A stretch of 41,850 bases of DNA from Geosporobacter subterraneus DSM 17957 (GTDB taxonomy: Bacteria; Bacillota; Clostridia; Peptostreptococcales; Thermotaleaceae): the NCBI RefSeq assembly GCF_900142145.1, contig NZ_FQZV01000036.1, positions 1 through 41,850 of the forward strand. The letters run 5' to 3'. Both the position numbers and the translations under genes were made by a program. Below are positions 16,395 to 24,289 of the stretch, in pieces. Below the pieces are notes generated by a model. The model did not search any database. It was not told the origin of the DNA and saw only the letters and a list, made by a program, of their open reading frames with translations. Every line of letters starts with the position of its first letter. The first letter of the stretch is position 1.

Positions 16395-16484
16395 GCAAAG
16401 GGGAAGCCCCTTTGCTGGTTTAAGGAGGGTGCTCAGGCTGACTTGCAGCCGTCGAAGGGAACTATAAGTTTCCCTAGCGAAAAC
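16395..16484 (+). repeat. Dispersed repeat family B, copy 1 (divergent)
   Basis: Contains the hairpin GCAAAGGGG/CCCCTTTGC, then GGTGCTCAGGCTG, GCAGCCGTCGAAGGGAACT and TTTCCCTAGCGAAAAC. The same order of hairpins and linkers recurs at 25841-25954 (minus) and 38774-38892 (plus). This copy has changed stem bases yet keeps pairing (GGGAAC/GTTTCCC), and it lacks the closing AAGCAC arm. Confidence 0.75.
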
Positions 16485-16528
16485 AATAATTGACAGAAGA
16501 AAAAAATAATAATTCATACAAAAACCTA

Positions 16529-16557
16529 TTGCATTTTGGAGTGTTTTTCGATACAAT
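16529..16557 (+). promoter_or_regulatory. Vegetative promoter of kdgA-kdgK
   Basis: TTGCAT (16529-16534), 17 nt, TACAAT (16552-16557), 57 nt before kdgA. A TTGACA at 16490 lacks a good -10 partner. Confidence 0.6.
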
Positions 16558-16614
16558 AAAGCCATAAGACATCAGACAACGTTTTCTCCCGGAAATTATA
16601 TGGAGGTGTAGTAT

Positions 16615-17259
16615 ATGAAAAGAATTGAAACGATCAAAAAAATCGTAGAATGTGGCGTAGTTGCTGTAATCAGAGCTGAATCGAAAGAAGAGGGTATGAA
16701 AATCGTAGAAGCTGTGAAGAACGGCGGTATTAAGGCCTTAGAAATTACGATGACAGTACCGGGGGCAGTGGATATAATCAAAGAGCTTTCACAGGCCTAT
16801 AAGGATGAAGATGTGATTATTGGTGCCGGTACAGTACTAGACCCTGAAACTGCGAGAGCTTGTATTTTGGCAGGGGCTGAATATATTGTAAGTCCAAGCT
16901 TAAATCCTGAGACAGTAAAACTGTGCAATCGCTATAGAGTACCTGTAATGCCTGGAATCATGACAGTTAAGGAAGCTGTAGAAGCATTGGAGCTAGGGGC
17001 AGAGATCGTTAAGGTATTCCCTGGCAGTGCATTCGGACCTTCTATTATCAGTGCGTTCAAAGGACCTCTTCCACAGGGCAACTTCATGCCTACAGGCGGA
17101 GTAAACCTGGACAATGTTAAGGATTGGATTAAGGCTGGTGCTGTAGCAGTAGGTACTGGCGGTGATTTAACAAAAGGTGCAAAAACAGGAAATTATGAAT
17201 TAGTAACAGAGACGGCTGCGAAGTTTGTAGAAGAAGTTAAAAAGGCAAGAGGAAAATAA
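16615..17259 (+). CDS. kdgA: KDPG/KHG aldolase
   Basis: A 214-residue cytosolic class I aldolase that splits 2-keto-3-deoxy-6-phosphogluconate into pyruvate and glyceraldehyde-3-phosphate. The general-base Glu43 lies in ALEITMTVPG, and the Schiff-base Lys133 lies in EIVKVFPGSAFGP; both fall at the positions usual for the family. GAGTVLDPETA and PTGGV are further conserved motifs. TGGAGGTG precedes the ATG. The kinase gene follows 13 nt later, so the two are one operon giving the last steps of uronate/gluconate breakdown. Confidence 0.93.
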   Translation: MKRIETIKKIVECGVVAVIRAESKEEGMKIVEAVKNGGIKALEITMTVPGAVDIIKELSQAYKDEDVIIGAGTVLDPETARACILAGAEYIVSPSLNPETVKLCNRYRVPVMPGIMTVKEAVEALELGAEIVKVFPGSAFGPSIISAFKGPLPQGNFMPTGGVNLDNVKDWIKAGAVAVGTGGDLTKGAKTGNYELVTETAAKFVEEVKKARGK

Positions 17260-17272
17260 GGAGGAAATTAGA

Positions 17273-18295
17273 ATGGGTAAATTTGTTACTTTCGGAGAAA
17301 TCATGTTGAGATTGGCACCTATAGGCTACGACAGATTTGTGCAGTCCAAAGAGTTTGGCGTAGTATATGGAGGCGGAGAGGCCAATGTTGCTGTATCTTT
17401 AGCAAACTATGGTAAAGATGCATATTTTGTAACCAAACTGCCAAAGCATGAAATTGGCCAATCTGCAGTAAATGAACTTAGAAGATATGGTGTAAACACC
17501 AGCTTGATTACTAGAGGTGGAGACCGTGTAGGGATTTATTTCTGTGAAAAGGGAGCATCCCAAAGACCCTCTAAAGTAATCTACGATAGAGCGCATTCAG
17601 CGATTGCAGAAGCGAAAAAAGAAGATTTCAACTGGGAAGAAATTTTTGAAGGAGCGGAGTGGTTCCATTTTACAGGAATTACACCAGCTTTATCCGATAA
17701 TTGTGCTGAGATTACCCTTGAAGCAGTAAAAGCTGCAAAGGAAGCCGGCGTAACCGTAAGCGTTGATTTAAATTATAGAAAAAAGCTTTGGTCCACAGAA
17801 AAGGCCGGCAAGGTTATGGGAGAAATCGTAAAATATTGTGACGTGGTGATTGCCAATGAAGAAGACGCTGAAAAAGTATTTGGTATCAAAGCGGAAGAAA
17901 CAAATATTACCAGTGGACATTTAAGTGATGAAGGATACAAAAAAGTTGCCCAGGAACTGGCAGATCGTTTTGGATTAAAATATGTGGCCATTACCTTAAG
18001 AGAGAGCTTCTCAGCTTCTGACAATGGTTGGTCTGCCATGATGTATGATACGAAAGAATTCTATAAATCAAAAAGATATGATGTTCGTATTGTAGACCGT
18101 GTAGGAGGAGGAGACTCCTTTGGTGCAGGTCTAATCTATGGATTGTCTTCCGGCATGAGCAATCAGGATGCTTTGGAATATGCAGTTGCAGCTTCTTGCT
18201 TAAAGCATACGATTGAGGGAGACTTCAATCTAGTATCCATAGAAGAAGTAGAGACTCTGATGAAGGGCGATGCTTCCGGAAGAGTGCAGCGATAA
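17273..18295 (+). CDS. kdgK: 2-keto-3-deoxygluconate kinase (PfkB family)
   Basis: A 340-residue ribokinase-family sugar kinase expected to phosphorylate 2-keto-3-deoxygluconate for the aldolase encoded just before it. The N-terminal PfkB motif is VYGGGEANVAVSLANYG (about residues 31-47), and the C-terminal ATP/anion-hole motif with the catalytic Asp is DRVGGGDSFGAGLIYGL (about 276-292). AAGGAGG precedes the ATG. Operon position makes KDG the most probable substrate. Confidence 0.92.
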   Translation: MGKFVTFGEIMLRLAPIGYDRFVQSKEFGVVYGGGEANVAVSLANYGKDAYFVTKLPKHEIGQSAVNELRRYGVNTSLITRGGDRVGIYFCEKGASQRPSKVIYDRAHSAIAEAKKEDFNWEEIFEGAEWFHFTGITPALSDNCAEITLEAVKAAKEAGVTVSVDLNYRKKLWSTEKAGKVMGEIVKYCDVVIANEEDAEKVFGIKAEETNITSGHLSDEGYKKVAQELADRFGLKYVAITLRESFSASDNGWSAMMYDTKEFYKSKRYDVRIVDRVGGGDSFGAGLIYGLSSGMSNQDALEYAVAASCLKHTIEGDFNLVSIEEVETLMKGDASGRVQR

Positions 18296-18321
18296 TAATT
18301 CATCGGAAAAGGGATGAGAAG

Positions 18322-18705
18322 ATGCTAACTTTAGAACATGTGGGTATCTGTGCTAAAGATACAGTGAAATTAAAGGATTGGTACGTAAAAGTATTTGACT
18401 TTAAGATTGTATATAACAATCAAAAGGAAATGCCGACATTCTTCCTGCTCTTAGAGGATCAGAGCATGATTGAAATATACCCTGCTGAACATTCGACAGA
18501 ACAGGGAACAAATAAACACCAAGGCGTCAGACACCTGGCTTTTGGTACCAATGATATAGAAAAGGAATACCAAAATCTTCAAAGGCATCAGGTGGAGATT
18601 GTTGAGGAATTAAAGATCAACCCCAATGGTGTTGGGACAGTGTTCTTTAGAGATATTGAAGGAAATATCCTCCATTTTATTCAAAGACCAGAGCCTCTTT
18701 ACTAA
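18322..18705 (+). CDS. VOC (glyoxalase-like) family protein
   Basis: A 127-residue protein with two beta-alpha-beta-beta-beta modules. Likely metal ligands are H6 (LEHVGICAKD), E54-region (SMIEIYPAEH), H73-region (GVRHLAFGTND) and the late Glu in RDIEGNILHFIQ. Such proteins include lactoylglutathione lyase relatives, epimerases and dioxygenases, so no reaction is assigned. It lies 26 nt after kdgK, likely in the same transcript, and ends at a terminator; a role in handling reactive uronate intermediates is possible. Confidence 0.8.
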   Translation: MLTLEHVGICAKDTVKLKDWYVKVFDFKIVYNNQKEMPTFFLLLEDQSMIEIYPAEHSTEQGTNKHQGVRHLAFGTNDIEKEYQNLQRHQVEIVEELKINPNGVGTVFFRDIEGNILHFIQRPEPLY

Positions 18706-18750
18706 TCAGGAACAAGGAGCGTTTTCCACCTCAAGCTCCTCCCCTAAATA

Positions 18751-18785
18751 CCCCCTTCAACTGGCAGAAGGGGGATTTTATCTTT
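18751..18785 (+). terminator. Intrinsic terminator of the kdgA-kdgK-VOC operon
   Basis: CCCCCTTC (18751-18758) pairs with GAAGGGGG (18767-18774), followed by ATTTTATCTTT. Confidence 0.8.
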
Positions 18786-18869
18786 GTTTAAAGACCCTAT
18801 GCAAGATAGTAAAAATCTGATATATTTACTCTGAGATATACATTATTACAGGAAAAAGGAGGGACTCAC

Positions 18870-19190
18870 ATGTTTTTTAGAAATGAGGAAGCATTGATCA
18901 GAAAGCCTGCTGAAGGTGTTGTGTTGAAGGTGGTTAGCTATGGCGGCGGCTTAATGATGACAGAGGTGACCTTTGAAAAAGGGGTAAGCTTGCCTGTACA
19001 TGCCCATGTTCATGAGCAAATTACTTATATTGCAAAAGGGAGTTTTGAATTTACTTTGGGAGAAGAGACCAAGGTAGTCAAACAGGGAGACAGCATATAC
19101 ATACCCAGCAATATGCCTCACAGTGTGACAGCATTGGAGGATGCAGTTGCCGTAGATGCATTTACCCCTCAGCGAGAGGATTTTAAATAG
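18870..19190 (+). CDS. kdgF: KdgF-like cupin, unsaturated uronate linearisation
   Basis: A 106-residue single-domain cupin. The metal site is H44, H46, Q50 (PVHAHVHEQITY) and H84 (IPSNMPHSV). The whole pattern, including MMTEVTFEKG at the front and DAFTPQREDF at the end, matches KdgF, which opens 4,5-unsaturated galacturonate from pectin or alginate breakdown into 5-keto-4-deoxyuronate. AAAGGAGGG precedes the ATG. The position between kdgK and uxaE supports this role. It has its own terminator. Confidence 0.82.
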   Translation: MFFRNEEALIRKPAEGVVLKVVSYGGGLMMTEVTFEKGVSLPVHAHVHEQITYIAKGSFEFTLGEETKVVKQGDSIYIPSNMPHSVTALEDAVAVDAFTPQREDFK

Positions 19191-19204
19191 AATAAACAGA
19201 TAAA

Positions 19205-19234
19205 AAGTCTTGGGGGCATCCTCAAGATTTTTTG
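19205..19234 (+). terminator. Intrinsic terminator of the kdgF-like gene
   Basis: AAGTCTTGGGG pairs with CCTCAAGATT (a short loop of GCAT), followed by TTTT. Confidence 0.75.
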
Positions 19235-19261
19235 ATAAATTGCCCGAAAATACAAAAAGTG

Positions 19262-19291
19262 TTGTTAACGTGTGCATCTCTGTGATATGAT
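19262..19291 (+). promoter_or_regulatory. uxaE promoter overlapping operator O1
   Basis: TTGTTA (19262-19267), 18 nt, TATGAT (19286-19291) form a plausible promoter. The -35 is embedded in TTGTTAACGTGTGCAT (19262-19277), a 16-bp sequence repeated inverted at 19353-19368. The site has the central CG and partial symmetry of LacI-family operators. Confidence 0.6.
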
Positions 19292-19352
19292 TAGCACAAA
19301 AGAAGAAAATGTACTGAATATATTTTTCTGAACCGGAAAAATTCAACAAGAA

Positions 19353-19368
19353 ATGCACACGTTAACAA
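19353..19368 (-). promoter_or_regulatory. Operator O2, exact inverted copy of O1
   Basis: ATGCACACGTTAACAA is the exact reverse complement of 19262-19277. Centres are 91 bp apart, on either side of the expected transcription start, an arrangement suited to repression by looping. Confidence 0.6.
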
Positions 19369-19421
19369 TACGAGAAATACAATATGTTTACATGCAAATT
19401 AAACCGAAGGAGGAAGAAAAA

Positions 19422-20912
19422 ATGGATATTTATGAAAAAATTGCAGCTGCCCTGAAAGATAATCGACATAACATTCAACTGGATGGGGTGAAAATTTACC
19501 CTCAATCCTATGTTGAAGTGGATATGGTTAAGATGATTATGGTAAAAGCTGCAGAAAAAAAAGTAATCTTAGCCCAAGGGAGCGGGCCCCTTTTCCAGGA
19601 GCTAGAGGGAGAAGCCTATGATGATTACAAGGTTTGTAATTGCAGTCATCTAAATCGGGTAGTATTAAATAAATATCTTCCTTATACGAAACCAAGTGCT
19701 TTTGGAAAGGAGATTGCAACGATTGGACTGGGAGACCGCCTCGGGATTGCGTCACCTGGCCATATTCAAGCAGTGAAAGGAAGGGAAATAAGGCCAATCT
19801 TAGCCCAGCAGAGTATACGGGAGTTAAATTTAACTAACAGAACCTATAGAAATGTATTGGATGCTGCCTGTTTTGCTGTTTTCCAAGAGGGTTATAAGGA
19901 TGGTTTTGGCGCAGATGGTGATCATCTGAAGACAGAAGAGGATATTCAAAGTGCGTTAGATTTAGGTTTTACCATGATCACCCTTGACTGCTCAGAAATG
20001 ATAGATAATACCATAGATAAACTAACAGATACTGAGGTTGAAGAAAAATATTATCAGTTGCCTCAATCAGTTCGAGAGCGATATGAAACCAGATACTTAG
20101 ATAAATGCTTCGAACTTAGGAACAGCAAAATCTGCTTCAGTAAAGAAAACTTAATGAAAAATGTATTGATTTACGGTGCTGCTGCTGATTTTATTGTAGC
20201 AATCTATGAAAAACAAATCAAACACAGAGATCAAAAAATAGATTTTGAAGTATCAATCGATGAAACGGTAACGCCTACTACACCGGAGGCCCATTACTTT
20301 GTGGCCAGGGAAATCTATGACCGGCAGGTGGATATCAATAGCATGGCTCCAAGATTCTGCGGTGAATTCCAAAAGGGTATAGACTATATCGGTGACATAC
20401 ATCAATTTGAAAAGGAATTCCAGGTGCATGCAGAGATTGCTGACCATTTTGGATATAAGATCAGCATCCATTCCGGAAGTGATAAGTTCTCTGTATTTCA
20501 GACTATAGGCAGATACACCGAGGGCAGATTTCATGTGAAGACTGCGGGTACCAATTGGCTGGAGGCCGTGAGGGTAGTTGCAGAGAAAAATCCAAATCTC
20601 TATAGAAAAATGCATCAATATGCCTTGGAACATTTTGACGAGGCAAGGGCTTATTATCATGTGACTACAGATATTGAGGGGATTGTTCCTTTGGAAAAAG
20701 TAAATGATCATGAACTGAGTCAATATATGAATGAAAACAACGCACGACAGCTCTTGCATATAACCTATGGGATACTGCTTCAGGCGAAGGATGCATCAGG
20801 GCAATATTTATTCCGCGAGGACTTTTTTTATACACTTGAACAGCATGAAGCAGAATATGATGAAGCTTTGAGAAAGCATATTGGGAGGCATCTAGAGCAG
20901 CTTGGAAAATAG
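19422..20912 (+). CDS. uxaE: Tagaturonate epimerase UxaE
   Basis: A 496-residue enzyme of the tagaturonate/fructuronate epimerase family, which interconverts the two keto-uronates in galacturonate breakdown. Recognisable stretches include GLGDRLGIASPGHIQAVK (from residue 102), FGADGDHLKTEEDI, EVSIDETVTPTTPEAHYFV and KISIHSGSDKFSVF with likely metal-binding Asp/His. The ATG at 19422 is chosen because GAAGGAGG lies 8 nt before it; upstream in-frame codons cross operator O2. Together with kdgF, kdgK and kdgA it completes much of a uronate route; the isomerase and reductase steps are not in the window. Confidence 0.88.
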   Translation: MDIYEKIAAALKDNRHNIQLDGVKIYPQSYVEVDMVKMIMVKAAEKKVILAQGSGPLFQELEGEAYDDYKVCNCSHLNRVVLNKYLPYTKPSAFGKEIATIGLGDRLGIASPGHIQAVKGREIRPILAQQSIRELNLTNRTYRNVLDAACFAVFQEGYKDGFGADGDHLKTEEDIQSALDLGFTMITLDCSEMIDNTIDKLTDTEVEEKYYQLPQSVRERYETRYLDKCFELRNSKICFSKENLMKNVLIYGAAADFIVAIYEKQIKHRDQKIDFEVSIDETVTPTTPEAHYFVAREIYDRQVDINSMAPRFCGEFQKGIDYIGDIHQFEKEFQVHAEIADHFGYKISIHSGSDKFSVFQTIGRYTEGRFHVKTAGTNWLEAVRVVAEKNPNLYRKMHQYALEHFDEARAYYHVTTDIEGIVPLEKVNDHELSQYMNENNARQLLHITYGILLQAKDASGQYLFREDFFYTLEQHEAEYDEALRKHIGRHLEQLGK

Positions 20913-20953
20913 AAGAGCATGACCTATCCATAATGGAGTTATGTTAATAGATT

Positions 20954-20990
20954 ATGTAAAATGAACTATGGAACATAGTTCATTTTACAT
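20954..20990. repeat. Perfect 17-bp hairpin in the gene-free stretch after uxaE
   Basis: ATGTAAAATGAACTATG (20954-20970) and CATAGTTCATTTTACAT (20974-20990) form a perfect stem with loop GAA but no T tract. The stretch 20913-21389 also holds a 36-codon frame (21005-21115, MYKKNYFPKIPVCYSSAKH...) of unknown origin and the oxidoreductase remnant at 21212; it looks like decayed sequence. Confidence 0.65.
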
Positions 20991-21211
20991 ATGTTGTGAA
21001 AGCTATGTACAAGAAAAATTATTTTCCCAAAATCCCTGTGTGTTATTCCAGTGCAAAGCACATAGGGATCCAACTGGATCAGGAAGAAGTTTTTTGTGAT
21101 GAATCTTGTCAGTGATATTTGAGGAGAAAACAGCTGACGTTATTTGTACCCAAACTGCTGATGGGGCAATAAAATAATAGGCGTGATTAAAATTGGGGAG
21201 GTTTGGGTGTA

Positions 21212-21313
21212 TTGATTAAGACCGAGAAAGTTTATAAATTTGGAATTATAGGATGCGGAAATGTTTCTCGTAGAAAAAACTATAATCAGGGGTTATATTC
21301 TTATATATTATGA
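21212..21313 (+). pseudogene. N-terminal remnant of a Gfo/Idh/MocA oxidoreductase
   Basis: A TTG at 21212 behind GGGGAGG starts a 33-codon frame containing VYKFGIIGCGNVSRRKNY, the nucleotide-binding first strand-turn-helix of Gfo/Idh/MocA dehydrogenases, and then stops at a TGA. Nothing of the remaining 300 or so residues is present. It keeps a good ribosome site, so it is a truncated gene. Confidence 0.65.
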
Positions 21314-21389
21314 TTACAGATTTCATTTAGAATGAAAAAAAGATATAATAAAGAAAAGAACGTCTAAGAAAGAGATGTGAAATGCGATT

Positions 21390-22154
21390 TTGTATAAATT
21401 TATTGACTTTTTCCCGCCTAAAGTCGGTGAAGTGATTGCTTTCGTAGGATGTGGAGGAAAAACTTCTCTGATCGAAGGGATTATTACAGAATGGATGGAT
21501 AAAGGCCTGCCGGTACTGCACACAACAACGACAAAAATCTACCCACCAGAAGGAAGAAAGATTATTCTGGGTTCTGATCTGCATAGGTTGGCAGAAGATC
21601 TTCGAAAGGCAGGAGATGCTTTGATTACAGCGGCAGCGGCATATACCTTAGAAGATGAATGCAAACTGCTGGGGCTTCCCATAGGATGGTTCCCAATGCT
21701 GAAGCAAGTATGTTCCGACTATGGTATCTTTGTGGAAGCCGATGGCTGTCGTGGACAATCTATTAAGCTCTATGATGACCATGAGCCCTGTCTTCCTTTT
21801 GAAGCGGATAGGATAATCATATTAACAGGAATGGATGCCTTTACCTGCAGCAGGATTGCAGAAAAAGCGCATCGTTATTTCCTTCTGCAAAAATCCTTTC
21901 CAGATATAAGCTCCTATTCCCTTCAGGAGCGGGTAGAAATATTATTCCATCCCAAAGGATTGGTCGGGAAGCTGCCTAAAGCTATTTCCAAAACTCTTTT
22001 TCTAAACAAAGTAACAGAAGAGAATCTGGAACAAGCGAAAATGATTGGAGACCTATTGCTGGAAGGGGCAGGAGCAATGTTGAAAGGAGTAATGATAGGT
22101 AATACATATGAAAAACCCATGATTTATGCGTATAAAGAGCAGGTATTGAAGTAA
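21390..22154 (+). CDS. yqeC: Selenium cofactor biosynthesis protein YqeC
   Basis: A 254-residue protein with a P-loop-like start (VGCGGKTS, residues 19-26), HTTTTKIYPP and VEADGCRGQSIKL. These mark YqeC, which is linked by gene neighbourhood and genetics to maturation of selenium-dependent molybdenum hydroxylases such as purine or xanthine dehydrogenase. The start is a TTG at 21390; its ribosome site is weak. It heads a run of cofactor genes in the same direction. No hydroxylase subunit is in this window. Confidence 0.87.
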   Translation: MYKFIDFFPPKVGEVIAFVGCGGKTSLIEGIITEWMDKGLPVLHTTTTKIYPPEGRKIILGSDLHRLAEDLRKAGDALITAAAAYTLEDECKLLGLPIGWFPMLKQVCSDYGIFVEADGCRGQSIKLYDDHEPCLPFEADRIIILTGMDAFTCSRIAEKAHRYFLLQKSFPDISSYSLQERVEILFHPKGLVGKLPKAISKTLFLNKVTEENLEQAKMIGDLLLEGAGAMLKGVMIGNTYEKPMIYAYKEQVLK

Positions 22155-22179
22155 GGGGTTTGGTGAAAGGGGTAGTCCA

Positions 22180-23205
22180 GTGAAGAGTAAGAAGGTAAAA
22201 GTTGAGGATGCCGTTGGGACAATACTATGTCATGACATTACGGAGATTGTGCCGGGAGAAAAGAAAGGCAGAGCATTTAAAAAAGGGCATAAAGTTACTG
22301 CAGAGGACATAGATAAACTTAGAAGGCTTGGCAAAAACCATCTGCAGGTGATCGATATGGACAAGGATGATGTCCATGAGGATGAAGCAGGTATATTTCT
22401 AGGCAAGATATTAGCTGGAAGGAATGTAGAAGCCTCAGAGCCTTCAGAAAGCAGAGTAAACCTATTTTCTACAGTCAATGGATTGCTAAAGGTAAATGTA
22501 GATGCTTTGATTGCATTGAACACCTTGGATGATGTAGTTGCATCTACTCTGCCGAACTACACCATTGTAGGCAAGGGAGAGATGATTGCCGGGACAAAGG
22601 TAACCCCGCTGACGGTAAAAGGGAATATTCTGAAAGAAGCAGATAAAATCAGAAGGGAAGCTGGAGAAATTGTCTCGGTTCTTCCTTTTAAACCCTTAAA
22701 GGCCGGACTGGTTATTACGGGAACCGAAGTTTATAAAGGCTTGATCAAAGATGCTTTCCGTCCTGTATTGACGGAAAAGATAGAGAGGCTAGGCGGAACA
22801 GTAACCTTCGTTAGCTTTGTTCCCGATGATGAAGAAGTGATTAAAAGCAAAATCCTGGAAGCGGCAGCGGAATGCGATGTAGTATTAGTTTCAGGCGGAA
22901 TGGCTGTAGATGCTGATGATGTGACGCCAAAAGCCATTGCCTCTGTATCGGAGGTTATCAAATATGGGTCTCCAGTGCTGCCTGGGGCCATGTTTCTCAT
23001 GGCTTATATGAAAGATGACACACCCGTGATTGGTATACCTGCCTGTGGAATGTACGCAAAGGTAACAATACTGGATTTGGTGTATCCAAGGGTAGCCGCA
23101 GGCGAAAAAATTCGTAAGGAAGATATTATCAGGCTGGCTAATGGAGGCCTGTGTAGAAGATGTGAGCCTTGTCATTATCCAAATTGTTCATTTGGGAGAG
23201 GATAA
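22180..23205 (+). CDS. MoeA-like molybdopterin-binding protein
   Basis: A 341-residue protein with a GTG start at 22180 after AAAGGGG. Residues about 170-310 form a MoCF/MogA-type molybdopterin-binding domain (GLVITGTEVYKGLI, VVLVSGGMAVDADDVTPKAI, GIPACGMY). The C-terminus has a four-cysteine cluster, CRRCEPCHYPNC, typical of this subgroup found with molybdenum hydroxylases. It probably handles insertion or modification of the molybdenum cofactor. Its last codons overlap the reading frame of the decayed xdhC. Confidence 0.85.
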   Translation: MKSKKVKVEDAVGTILCHDITEIVPGEKKGRAFKKGHKVTAEDIDKLRRLGKNHLQVIDMDKDDVHEDEAGIFLGKILAGRNVEASEPSESRVNLFSTVNGLLKVNVDALIALNTLDDVVASTLPNYTIVGKGEMIAGTKVTPLTVKGNILKEADKIRREAGEIVSVLPFKPLKAGLVITGTEVYKGLIKDAFRPVLTEKIERLGGTVTFVSFVPDDEEVIKSKILEAAAECDVVLVSGGMAVDADDVTPKAIASVSEVIKYGSPVLPGAMFLMAYMKDDTPVIGIPACGMYAKVTILDLVYPRVAAGEKIRKEDIIRLANGGLCRRCEPCHYPNCSFGRG

Positions 23206-23424
23206 AGATGAGATTGCCTTAGAGGCCGTGATCAATCGGGGGCTGCCTAAATTGGCATGGTAGGCAGCAAAAATAAAAAGGAGCATGTAATGACCAATCT
23301 TCAGCAAAAAGGCATTTCTAAAGAAGTTTTAGGATCTGTATACGCACCAGGCGGGCTCAAATTGGGAGGAGAGACGCCTATGGATATTGCCTTTAGCATT
23401 CTGGCTGAAATACAGTTGACCTGA
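23206..23424 (+). pseudogene. Frameshifted C-terminal remnant of XdhC/CoxF
   Basis: Frame one gives EDKDEIALEAVINRGLPK, matching the conserved late segment of XdhC (HxxDExAL...). After a shift near 23248 the second frame gives IGMVGSKNKKEHVMTNLQ and then VYAPGGLKLGGETPMDIA with FSILAEIQLT, the known end (YIGMIGSKRK...P.GL.IGAxTPEEIAxSIxAEI). The N-terminal half is absent. XdhC loads sulfurated molybdenum cofactor into hydroxylases, so its decay here fits the cluster. The internal ATG at 23290 has an AAGGAG site and could still yield a 44-residue peptide. Confidence 0.75.
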
Positions 23425-23480
23425 CATCAGGGAAAACTGGAACATATAAAAAGTCTTAAATAGGATTGAGGATAATGAAC

Positions 23481-24284
23481 ATGAGAGTTAAAGAACTGGT
23501 TATCATAAAAGGGGCAGGGGATTTGGCAACGGCCGTAGGACATAAGCTTTTTCGATCCGGATTTTCTGTCATCATGACAGAAGTTTCACAGCCTACCTGT
23601 GTGCGGCGGCAAGTATCCTTTGCCAGTGCAATCTATGAGAAAACATGGAGTGTAGAAGGGATTACTGCGGAGGCTGGTGAATCCTTGGAAGAAACCATGC
23701 AGATATTAGGTAAGGGAAGAATACCTATTATCATTGATCCCCAGTGCAGCATACAGGTCAGCTTGCAGGCGCCCTACCTTGTAGATGCCATATTGGCAAA
23801 GAAAAACACTGGAACTAAAAAGGAGGATGCCCAGGTAGTTATTGGATTAGGACCGGGCTTTACGGCAGGTGAGGATGTGGATATTGTTGTTGAAACCAAC
23901 AGAGGCCATAACCTAGGGAGAATATATTTTGAGGGAAGTGCTGAAGCAGACACTGGTATTCCGGGGGATATAGATGGATATACTCAGGAGAGAGTACTCC
24001 GGGCTCCCCAAGAGGGTTTTATCCGACATATGAAAAACATAGGGGATAGGGTTTCTGTTTCAGAGGTGATTTCCTTTGTGGGCGAACAGCCAGTTCAGGC
24101 AGGAATAGAAGGCCTGATACGGGGATTGATCCATGAAGGTATATACGTGAAATCCGGTATGAAGATAGGTGATGTGGACCCCAGGGGAAATTTCGAATAT
24201 GTTAATAGTATTTCAGATAAGGCAAGGAATATAGCAGGTGGTGTATTAGAGGCCATTATGATTAAAAAAAATGGAAGGAAATAG
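23481..24284 (+). CDS. yqeB: Selenium-dependent molybdenum cofactor protein YqeB
   Basis: A 267-residue protein of the EF2563/YqeB family for selenium-dependent molybdenum hydroxylases. It starts with a nucleotide-binding-like segment (VIIKGAGDLATAVGHKLFRS), then RRQVSFASAIYE, IDPQCSIQ and VIGLGPGFTAGEDVDIVVET. The ATG at 23481 fits the TGAGG 9 nt upstream better than the in-frame TTG or ATG before it. With YqeC it marks an organism able to make a selenium-containing molybdenum centre. larE follows after 5 nt. Confidence 0.88.
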   Translation: MRVKELVIIKGAGDLATAVGHKLFRSGFSVIMTEVSQPTCVRRQVSFASAIYEKTWSVEGITAEAGESLEETMQILGKGRIPIIIDPQCSIQVSLQAPYLVDAILAKKNTGTKKEDAQVVIGLGPGFTAGEDVDIVVETNRGHNLGRIYFEGSAEADTGIPGDIDGYTQERVLRAPQEGFIRHMKNIGDRVSVSEVISFVGEQPVQAGIEGLIRGLIHEGIYVKSGMKIGDVDPRGNFEYVNSISDKARNIAGGVLEAIMIKKNGRK

Positions 24285-24289
24285 TTTAT

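Noticed and set aside
20253-20759. 168-codon minus-strand frame inside uxaE
   Set aside because: Fully antisense to a well-supported enzyme gene; no family features.
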